This document shows positions 16,091 through 22,501 of a DNA stretch of 33,131 nucleotides, one piece after another; within the stretch, counting starts at the first letter, position 1; every line of letters begins with the position of its first letter. Below the pieces are notes generated by a model. The model searched no databases. It saw only the letters and a list, made by a program, of their open reading frames with translations, and was not told where the DNA came from. The DNA lies in assembly GCA_018336035.1 (NCBI GenBank), contig JAGXRD010000005.1, positions 1 through 33,131 on the forward strand. Reading direction: 5' to 3'. Both the position numbers and the translations under genes were made by a program. The stretch comes from Alphaproteobacteria bacterium (GTDB taxonomy: Bacteria; Pseudomonadota; Alphaproteobacteria; Ferrovibrionales; Ferrovibrionaceae).

Positions 16091-17305
16091 ATGCCCGATC
16101 GCCATCTGCCCACGCGCGACCTTCAACTGACCCTGTCGCGGCATGCTGCCTATGTGGCCGGCCGGCCCGGCGGCGAACGCCTGCAGGCGGCCGGTGGCAT
16201 ATTCACCGGGCTGCGGCTCGAAAATGCCTGGCTTGATGACGCCATTCTCACCCGTGCCGATTTCTGCGGCGGGTCCCTGGCGGGCGCGCAGCTGCGACGC
16301 GCCGATCTGTTCTGCGCGGGTTTCGTCGATACCGATCTCAGCAAGGCGATCCTCGACCGCGCCGACCTGCGCGGCGCCGATCTTGGGCGCGCGATCCTGA
16401 AAAAGGCATCGCTGCAGCAGGTCGATCTGCGACCCGGCCATATCATGCATGCCTCGTCGAGCGAGAATGCATCCATCGCCGCCAATCTGGAAGGCGCGCT
16501 GATTGATGATGCCGATTTCGGCAATGCGCAACTCGACCAGGCGCGGCTGGTGGTGGCCTCCGCGCGCAATGCCAGTTTCGCCAACAGCAGTCTCTATGCC
16601 GTGAATTTCGCCGGTGCGGATCTCAGCGGTGCCGATTTCAGCGGCGCGCGACTGAAGGAAGCCAATCTTGTCGGCGCCGTGCTGGATGGCGCGAAATTCC
16701 GGGGTGCCGATCTGCGCGGCGCCAATCTGCGCAATGTCGATCTCAGCCGCGTCGATCTGGCCGGTGCGTCGCTGCAGGGCGCCACGCTGCGGCGTGGCTC
16801 GACGTTGCCGCCGCCCATCGAGGCACTGATTATCGCGCATAGCCGGTGGATTGCCACCGGCGGCGCCGAAGGCGCGCCGGCGCGCCTGAACGGTTACAAG
16901 CTGGTCGGCTGCGAGTTCATCGGCTGCGATCTGCGCGGCGCCGATTTCAGCGGCAGCCAGTGCAGGAATGCCGACTTCACGGAATCGGAGCTTATGTTTG
17001 CCAATTTCAGCGGTGCCGATCTCACCGGGGCGCGGTTTGATCGTGCCGACCTGTCCGGCATCAATTTCAGCGATGCGACACTGGCGAAGGCCAGCTTCCT
17101 GGAGGCCCGTCTGACCGGTGCGGTCCTGCTGGGTGCTCGCGGCGGTAGCCGTCGCCTGCTCTATCCGCAATTCACGCGCAGCGATCTGTCTTACGCGAAT
17201 TTCCGGGGCGCCATCGTCGAAGGTGTCGATTTCGCTTCGGCGATCAAGACCGGCAGTTTGCTGAAGGATGGCCGCCTGCGCGACTGTTCCGGCCTGGCGG
17301 CATGA
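16091..17305 (+). CDS. Pentapeptide-repeat protein 3
   Basis: This 404-residue paralogue starts at ATG 16091, 71 bases after copy 2, the shortest gap in the array. It keeps LSRHAAYVAGRPGGERL, the DLRPGHI break, the HSRWIATGGAEG module, C279-D-L-R and the terminal DC399-S-G. It departs from the others in the linker: NQRTGK is replaced by GARGGSRRLLYPQF. Its repeats are richer in Phe at the central position (A-D-F) than those of copies 2 and 4. No strong ribosome site precedes it, which fits translation from a shared message with copy 2. The function is unknown. Confidence 0.87.
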   Translation: MPDRHLPTRDLQLTLSRHAAYVAGRPGGERLQAAGGIFTGLRLENAWLDDAILTRADFCGGSLAGAQLRRADLFCAGFVDTDLSKAILDRADLRGADLGRAILKKASLQQVDLRPGHIMHASSSENASIAANLEGALIDDADFGNAQLDQARLVVASARNASFANSSLYAVNFAGADLSGADFSGARLKEANLVGAVLDGAKFRGADLRGANLRNVDLSRVDLAGASLQGATLRRGSTLPPPIEALIIAHSRWIATGGAEGAPARLNGYKLVGCEFIGCDLRGADFSGSQCRNADFTESELMFANFSGADLTGARFDRADLSGINFSDATLAKASFLEARLTGAVLLGARGGSRRLLYPQFTRSDLSYANFRGAIVEGVDFASAIKTGSLLKDGRLRDCSGLAA

Positions 17306-17455
17306 GCCGGGACGAAGAGAGATTCTGTACGATTCTGCGAGCGGGTCTGAAATCGGCTTGCCGCCCGCAGTCGGGCCGCACTATTGTCCAAATGGAAATG
17401 AACCGGAGGCAATACCCGTCAGGGGTATGTCCCCGGCGACAAGGATTTAACGGCA

Positions 17456-18676
17456 GTGCCTGAATTACGCTTTCCACCGCAGCAGCTGACTGTTGCCCTG
17501 TCCCGCCACGCCGCCTGGGCCGGCGGGCGCAGCGAAGGCGAACGCCTGCAGCGTCGTGGCGAGGACCTTTCCTTCTATCGCTTCGACAGTGCCAAACTGA
17601 ACGATGCCGTGCTGTCGCGCTGCGTGCTCAGTGGCAGTTCGCTGGTGAAGGCCGAATTGCGCCGCGCCGATCTCTTTGCCGTCGATCTGATGCGCGCCGA
17701 TCTCTCCGGCGCCATCCTGGATCGGGCTGACCTGCGCGGCGCCAACATGATGAAGACCGTGCTGCGCGGCGCCTCGCTGAACCAGGCCGATCTGCGCCCG
17801 GGCCAGATCGTGGTCGATGGTGGCGGCACCAAGTCGCAGACCGCCAATCTCTCGGAGGCCAAGCTGGATGGCGCCGATCTGCGTTCGGCGCAGCTGGATG
17901 AAGCCAATATGTCGGTGTCATCGGCCACCGGCGCGAATTTCGCCAATGCCAGCCTGTTCGCGGTGAACCTGGCCGGCGCCGATCTCTCGGGCGCCAATCT
18001 CACTTCCGCCCGCCTGCGCGACGTCAACCTGATCGGCGCCCGGATGGAAGGCGCGCTGTTGCAAGGCGCTGATTTGCGCGGTGCAAATCTACGCAATGTC
18101 GATCTCTCCAAGGTCAACCTGAAGGGCGTGGATCTCACCTCGGCGACCTATCGCAAGATCGCCAACCTGCCGACCGAGATCGAGGTGATCCTGCATGCGC
18201 ATAGCCGCTGGATCGCCACCGGCGGCGCCGAAGGTTCGCGCGCTATTCTTAGCGGCAAGAAACTGGTCGGCTGCGATTTCTCCAGCTGCGACCTGCGCGG
18301 CGCCGAACTGCATGGCTGCGACCTCAAGGGCGCCGACTTCTCCAATGCCCAGCTGCTGTTTGCCAGCTTCCTTGGTGCCGACATGCACAGGGCCAATTTC
18401 GACCAGGCCGATCTCGGTGGGGTCAATTTCAGCAGCGCCAACATGGCCGAAGCGACTTTCCGCGGCGCCAAGCTGGTCGGCGCACCGCTGTTCAGCGCCA
18501 GCCAGCAGGCCACCGGCCGCACGCTTTACCCGATCATGCTGGATGTCGACCTGACCGGGGCCGATCTGCGCGGCGCGGTGCTGGATCATATCGATCTCAG
18601 CAAGGCCAAACTCGGCCGCGCCAATTTCTCCGGGGCCGACCTGCGCAACTGTGTCGGCGTCGCCAGCGACACCTGA
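17456..18676 (+). CDS. Pentapeptide-repeat protein 4
   Basis: This 406-residue paralogue starts at GTG 17456, with AAGGA at 17441-17445. The N-terminus again has 14 residues before LSRHAAW. In the first box RPGG is changed to RSEGERL. Other marks are DLRPGQIVV, HSRWIATGGAEG, C278-D-L-R, QQATGRTLYP in the linker and NC399-V-G at the end. It is closest by eye to copy 2. The 150-base region before it holds a small hairpin (17412-17417 with 17423-17428) followed by the ribosome site. The stop codon is followed by another hairpin at 18693-18710. The function is unknown. Confidence 0.87.
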   Translation: MPELRFPPQQLTVALSRHAAWAGGRSEGERLQRRGEDLSFYRFDSAKLNDAVLSRCVLSGSSLVKAELRRADLFAVDLMRADLSGAILDRADLRGANMMKTVLRGASLNQADLRPGQIVVDGGGTKSQTANLSEAKLDGADLRSAQLDEANMSVSSATGANFANASLFAVNLAGADLSGANLTSARLRDVNLIGARMEGALLQGADLRGANLRNVDLSKVNLKGVDLTSATYRKIANLPTEIEVILHAHSRWIATGGAEGSRAILSGKKLVGCDFSSCDLRGAELHGCDLKGADFSNAQLLFASFLGADMHRANFDQADLGGVNFSSANMAEATFRGAKLVGAPLFSASQQATGRTLYPIMLDVDLTGADLRGAVLDHIDLSKAKLGRANFSGADLRNCVGVASDT

Positions 18677-18692
18677 CGGCGCAGCACGTATC

Positions 18693-18710
18693 GCTGCGTG
18701 TATACGCAGC
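18693..18710 (+). terminator. Hairpin after pentapeptide gene 4
   Basis: A perfect 7-base stem (GCTGCGT with ACGCAGC) with a four-base loop begins 17 bases after the stop codon. No T run follows, so it is at most a weak terminator or a processing and stability element between copies 4 and 5. Confidence 0.35.
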
Positions 18711-18826
18711 CCGATAAACCCGCCGATATCCCCATCATGTCTGCATGAATCCGTTGGCGCTATGCCTGCGGCCCGCTAGAGTTGCGGCGCATCCCTGACA
18801 GAAAGCCAGGGTGACAGAAGGCCATG

Positions 18827-20101
18827 ATGACCGACCGCCGTTTCCCGCCACCCAGCCTGCTGCACGCCTTTTCGCGCCATGCCGCCTATATGGCGCAGCG
18901 CCAGGGCGGCGAGCGCCTGAAACGCCGGGAAGAGGATTTCACCCGGCTGGTGCTCGATGGCGTTGCGCTCGACGATGCGGTTCTGGCCGCCTGCCGCTTC
19001 ATCGGCGCCAGCCTGGTGAAGGCCAGCCTGCGGCGGGCCGATCTGTTCGCGGCCGATTTCGCCACAGCCAATCTCAGCCAGGCCCAGCTTGATCGTGCCG
19101 ATCTGCGCGGCGCCAATTTCTTTGGCGCCAGCTTACGCGGGGCCTGTCTGCGCCAGTCCGACATGCGGCCAGGCCAGATGCAGATCCAGGATAGCGGCGG
19201 CATCCGGCGGCAGGTCACCACGTTGCGTGGCGCCGATCTCGATGGCGCCGATCTGTCGCTGACCCAGCTCGAGGAAGCCGATATGGCGGTGGCCTCGGCG
19301 CGTGGCGCCAGCTTCGCCCGTACCAATCTCTATGGCGTCAACCTGGCCGGCGCCGATCTCAGCGGCGCCGATTTCACCGAAGCCAAGATGAAGGAATGTA
19401 ACCTGCTCGGCGCCAAGCTCGATGGCGCCCTGCTGAAGGGTGCCGATCTGCGCGGCGCCAACCTGCGCAATGTCGATCTCAGTACGGTGAATGTCACCGG
19501 CGCCAACCTGATCGGCGCGACGATGCGCAGCACCAATGCCATCATGCATGGCGAGATTGAGGCCATTCTGGCCAGCCACTCACGCTGGATCGCCACCGGT
19601 GGCGCCGAGGGTGAGCGCGCCAGTTTCACCGGCCGCAAACTGCGCGGTACGGATTTCTCGGGCTGCGACCTGCGCGCTGCGGATTTCTCCGAGGCCAACC
19701 TGTCCGATGCGCATTTTGTCTGCGCTCAGCTGACCTTCACCAATTTCACCCGCAGCGATCTGCAGCGGGTCAATTTCGATCAGGCCTGCTGCGCCGGCAC
19801 GATCTTCAGCGATGCCAATCTGGGCGCCGCCACCCTCCGCCATGCGCAGCTGATCGGCGCCGAGGTGACCACACCGGACGGCCAGCCCACCGGCCGGCTG
19901 TTCCACCCGCAGATGGCGGGCGCCAACCTGAACGGGGCCGATTTCCGAGGTGCCAGGGTTGAAGGCGTCGATTTCAGTCAGGCACAGTTCGTGGAGACCG
20001 TCCATCTCGGCAGCGCCAGTCTGGTGGATTGCAAGGGCCTGCCGCCGCCCGGCCCGGTGCGCCATATCGCCAAGCCCAAGGGCACCATTTTCGTCGACTG
20101 A
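18827..20101 (+). CDS. Pentapeptide-repeat protein 5
   Basis: This 424-residue copy is the last and longest. Of two adjacent ATG codons, 18827 is chosen: AGAAGG at 18816-18821 lies five bases before it, and it leaves 14 residues before FSRHAAY, as in copies 2-4. It diverges most: QRQGGERL in the first box, DMRPGQM instead of DLRPGQI, GQPTGRLFHP in the linker. It keeps HSRWIATGGAEGERA, C280-D-L-R and DC402-K-G. Unlike the others, a 20-residue Pro/Lys-containing tail follows the last coil. A strong hairpin starts six bases after the stop codon, ending the array. The function is unknown. Confidence 0.87.
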   Translation: MTDRRFPPPSLLHAFSRHAAYMAQRQGGERLKRREEDFTRLVLDGVALDDAVLAACRFIGASLVKASLRRADLFAADFATANLSQAQLDRADLRGANFFGASLRGACLRQSDMRPGQMQIQDSGGIRRQVTTLRGADLDGADLSLTQLEEADMAVASARGASFARTNLYGVNLAGADLSGADFTEAKMKECNLLGAKLDGALLKGADLRGANLRNVDLSTVNVTGANLIGATMRSTNAIMHGEIEAILASHSRWIATGGAEGERASFTGRKLRGTDFSGCDLRAADFSEANLSDAHFVCAQLTFTNFTRSDLQRVNFDQACCAGTIFSDANLGAATLRHAQLIGAEVTTPDGQPTGRLFHPQMAGANLNGADFRGARVEGVDFSQAQFVETVHLGSASLVDCKGLPPPGPVRHIAKPKGTIFVD

Positions 20102-20106
20102 AAAAA

Positions 20107-20133
20107 CAGGGGGCCAGCGATCCTGGCCCCCTG
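20107..20133. terminator. Terminator hairpin closing the pentapeptide array
   Basis: A perfect 11-base GC-rich stem (20107-20117 with 20123-20133) has a five-base loop. It begins six bases after the stop of pentapeptide gene 5. Six As precede it, so leftward reading gives a full U tract. Rightward reading lacks one, but the stem's strength and position make it the likely end of the array transcript. Confidence 0.6.
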
Positions 20134-20254
20134 TAACCGCGGCGGTTCAAAAGCGAGGAGCTTACTCTGCCGCCGCAGGTCTCATCGTTAGTCGGGTCTG
20201 CGAGAAAGCTTAGCGAAGCTCATTTCACAGGGGAAATTGATTGTTTTTGCCACA

Positions 20255-20338
20255 ATGATCGGTTCTTCCGATCATATGGTTCTTACCCATCCGCCGTGGT
20301 TTTACGGCATAGTAAGCCGAGACGAAGAACACGTCTCG
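20255..20338 (+). promoter_or_regulatory. Structured 5' leader of PAS_5-like gene 5
   Basis: Three perfect hairpins lie in a row before the gene at 20353: an 8-base stem (20255-20262 with 20268-20275), a 5-base stem (20293-20297 with 20304-20308), and a 7-base stem (20318-20324 with 20332-20338). The last ends four bases before the AGGAG ribosome site at 20343-20347. This suggests a folded message leader able to control translation. I do not recognise it as a known riboswitch. A transcription start upstream of 20255 is assumed, not shown. Confidence 0.4.
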
Positions 20339-20352
20339 AGGCAGGAGAAACC

Positions 20353-20931
20353 ATGCGCTTCGCCGAAAAAATCGACGAGCCGGATCTGCGGCATCTGTAC
20401 TTCTACTGGCTGTCGAAAAAGACCAGCCGGTTCCCGCCGCCGCGCTCTGCGATTGAGCCGGGCGAAATCCGCTTTCTGCTACCTGCCTTGTTCATTATCG
20501 AGGTCGATCACACCGATGAGCGCTTCCGCTATCGCCTGGCCGGCAGCGATGTCGAGGCGCTGGTGCAGGCGCGCCTGCATGGCCTTTGGCTGGATGAAGC
20601 GCTGCGTTCACCCTTGCGCGAATTCTTCGACGAGGCGTTCTGTACTGCGGCCTTCGAGCGCAAGGTGCAGTATCGCCGCAATACGCTGCATCTCGCCGGG
20701 CGACCGTATATCCGCTATTCGCGCCTGCTGCTGCCGCTGTCGAATACCGGCGAGCGCATCGACCATCTGCTTGGCTGCATCAAGCTGGATGGCGAAATTC
20801 AGGCGCGCAATCCGAGCGTGGTCGAGCAGCACGAGATCACGATCAGCGATGTCGCGACCTTCGAACTTGATGCCTATGAAATGCCGGAAGAAATCAGGCG
20901 TCTGGGCGGCGGTGCGGCCCCCGACCAGTGA
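20353..20931 (+). CDS. PAS_5-like protein 5
   Basis: This 192-residue protein starts at ATG 20353, behind AGGAG at 20343-20347 with five bases of spacing. It resembles the PAS_5 proteins but is more distant. It shows LRHLYFYWLSKK (the helix corresponding to AxxWLxLY), PGEIRFLLPALFIIEVD, RFRYRLAGSDVE as the PAS core, and RLLLPLSNTGERIDHLLG in the final strands. An acidic C-terminal extension of about 35 residues (HEITISDVATFELDAYEMP) is not found in the other copies. It has no output domain. The unusual hairpin-rich leader before it suggests regulated translation. Confidence 0.75.
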   Translation: MRFAEKIDEPDLRHLYFYWLSKKTSRFPPPRSAIEPGEIRFLLPALFIIEVDHTDERFRYRLAGSDVEALVQARLHGLWLDEALRSPLREFFDEAFCTAAFERKVQYRRNTLHLAGRPYIRYSRLLLPLSNTGERIDHLLGCIKLDGEIQARNPSVVEQHEITISDVATFELDAYEMPEEIRRLGGGAAPDQ

Positions 20932-20942
20932 AGACGATCGCG

Positions 20943-20965
20943 CCGCCGGTCAGAGCGGCCGGCGG
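20943..20965. terminator. GC-rich hairpin between convergent genes
   Basis: A perfect 7-base stem (20943-20949 with 20959-20965) with a nine-base loop fills the gap between the PAS_5-like gene ending at 20931 and the leftward gene ending at 20967. It probably ends transcription from both sides, although U tracts are weak. Confidence 0.45.
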
Positions 20966-20966
20966 A

Positions 20967-21230
20967 TCATATTTCGACCTTGCCCCAGTTGATCTGGTGC
21001 AGCGGCACGTCTTTCAGTTTTTCGACATACGGCTTGGCGCCGATGAAGATCGGCGCGAGGCTGACGCCCTTGGCCACCAGGACGACATCGTCCTTCTGCA
21101 GCCGCTGCTTAAAGGCAGCCATGGATCGCTGGGCCATTTCCGGCGTTGCCACGCCGGCTTCGGACACCATGATCAGGGTGACGACTTTGCCGTCGATCTT
21201 ATAATTTACAAACGGGTACTGCTGCCCCAT
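20967..21230 (-). CDS. Small conserved-looking protein of unknown function
   Basis: This 87-residue protein has a balanced, globular composition. An N-terminal part (YPFVNYKIDGKVVTLIMVS) reads as two beta strands. A helical middle follows (TPEMAQRSMAAFKQRLQ), then a strand (DVVLVAKG) and an amphipathic end. The alternation of strands and helices suggests a small alpha/beta fold. There is no signal peptide. GGGGAG about eight bases before the ATG at 21230 supports the start. I cannot name the family. It is convergent with PAS_5-like gene 5. Confidence 0.65.
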   Translation of the reverse strand: MGQQYPFVNYKIDGKVVTLIMVSEAGVATPEMAQRSMAAFKQRLQKDDVVLVAKGVSLAPIFIGAKPYVEKLKDVPLHQINWGKVEI

Positions 21231-21483
21231 GCCCTCTTCTCCCCAGGACGACCCCTGCGTGCAGCGTTAACCAAAACATATTCCATATCCTGCAAAAAAA
21301 CTAACGAATTCTAACTTTTACGAGATTACTAAGCGCGCTTGCATTCAAAACTGTGACGCTCGCCGCAGGGTGGCGAGATTGCTGCGTATGCGGTCTTGGC
21401 GTTTCGACAAACGCACCCATACTTCTGTTCAATCGCTGCCGTCGGCATTGCGATGCAATATGCGGAAGCATTGGAGACCGACC

Positions 21484-21843
21484 ATGACAAAAGCCATCTT
21501 TTCCGCCGCATTTATCGCAGCTGTCGTGCTTGCGGCAGGTCTTACAACGGCCCCCGCACAGGCCGGCAGCTACGTGGTGCAACCCGGCGCAACGACACAG
21601 ATCGATGTCGCGGAGCGCAACAGCTATACGACCATCGTCGTCATCAACAGCAGCAATGCTGCCGGCAGCCTGCAGATACCGGTGGGTGGTGCGACGGTGA
21701 GCGTTCCGGCCAATGGCAAAACCGAACTCTACGATCGCTACAGCAACGGCCCTGTCGGCAATTCCGTGGTGACGGTCACCAATACCGGCAGCGTGCCGCT
21801 GCGGGTGATCTCGCAATACTCTGTCCGGATGCAGATGCCATAA
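21484..21843 (+). CDS. Small secreted beta-rich protein
   Basis: This 119-residue precursor has a clear signal peptide cut after AQA27, leaving a mature part of about 92 residues. The mature part is rich in Val, Ser, Thr, Asn and Gly, reads as successive beta strands, and has no cysteines, so it is likely a small beta-sandwich in the periplasm or outside the cell. GGAG at 21473-21476, seven bases before ATG 21484, fixes the start. The 250-base region upstream is AT-rich relative to the window and likely holds its promoter. The function is not recognised. Confidence 0.72.
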   Translation: MTKAIFSAAFIAAVVLAAGLTTAPAQAGSYVVQPGATTQIDVAERNSYTTIVVINSSNAAGSLQIPVGGATVSVPANGKTELYDRYSNGPVGNSVVTVTNTGSVPLRVISQYSVRMQMP

Positions 21844-21876
21844 GTCCCGACAACGCCATTCAGGTCGCGCCTGGTT

Positions 21877-22452
21877 TCAGACTCCGCCTGATGCCTGATC
21901 GGGCAGCGGTTCGAATGTGTCGGTATCGAGCCGCAGATAGAAGCCATCGCGAAAGCCGCCGCTGCGGCTGAGTTCGGTGATTGAGCGCGGCTGCACCGGC
22001 ATGGCGGTGGGCCAGACCTGCACGCTGAGAACCTGAGCCGACCGATCCGCTTCGCCGTGACTGAGCGGCAGCATCAGGCGCCGCGTCATCGCAAATCCTT
22101 CGGCATCCCAGCGGAACACGCTTTCTGAATAGACCGGCACGCCGTCATGAAAGGCGGCGTCGTAGATATGCGTCATGTAATCGCGATAGCTGCCCTGCAT
22201 GATGTCTTGCAGCGTCTTGCCGGTGAAGTCGGTGCCATAGCGCTGGACATGCGCCGATCCGACCAGGCGATAGCGCCAGATGCCGGTGCCGGCCGGTTCG
22301 GTAATCAGCAGGTTGGGCCAGATGGATGGCGGCAGGTCGAGCGGGTCGATCTCGGCACGATCCGCCATGCGACGGTCATGCCGCTTGTGTGCCCAGTACG
22401 CCGCCACGGCATCCAGTGCGGGCTCGTCGGAAAAGGGCTTGCGGCCAGTCAT
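21877..22452 (-). CDS. PAS_5-like protein 6
   Basis: This 191-residue protein from the ATG at 22452 resembles the PAS_5 group: LDAVAAYWAHKRHDR as the first helix, IDPLDLPPSIWPNLLITE, WRYRLVGSAHVQRYGTDFTGK as the PAS core, and RRLMLPLSHGEADRSAQ. The FTGKTLQDI segment replaces NPKG of the other copies. The frame is open further upstream, but that would overlap the membrane-protein gene, so the shorter start is used although it lacks a good ribosome site. It lies 49 bases downstream of the fusion-protein gene on the same strand and may share its message. Confidence 0.75.
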   Translation of the reverse strand: MTGRKPFSDEPALDAVAAYWAHKRHDRRMADRAEIDPLDLPPSIWPNLLITEPAGTGIWRYRLVGSAHVQRYGTDFTGKTLQDIMQGSYRDYMTHIYDAAFHDGVPVYSESVFRWDAEGFAMTRRLMLPLSHGEADRSAQVLSVQVWPTAMPVQPRSITELSRSGGFRDGFYLRLDTDTFEPLPDQASGGV

Positions 22453-22501
22453 CACCGTCAAGCTTACCGCTGCTGCGGCGACTTGTCGCCAGAGCTGTGC
22501 G

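Noticed and set aside
14799-17170. Long antisense open frames across the pentapeptide genes that look like repeated GA-x-[EQ]-IG units
   Set aside because: They mirror the pentapeptide codon pattern read backwards in GC-rich DNA, have no ribosome sites, and end where the plus-strand repeats end.
13423-20101. Repetitive DNA that could suggest a CRISPR array or satellite
   Set aside because: The repetition is at codon level within long open frames; no identical direct repeats with regular unique spacers occur here or elsewhere in the window.
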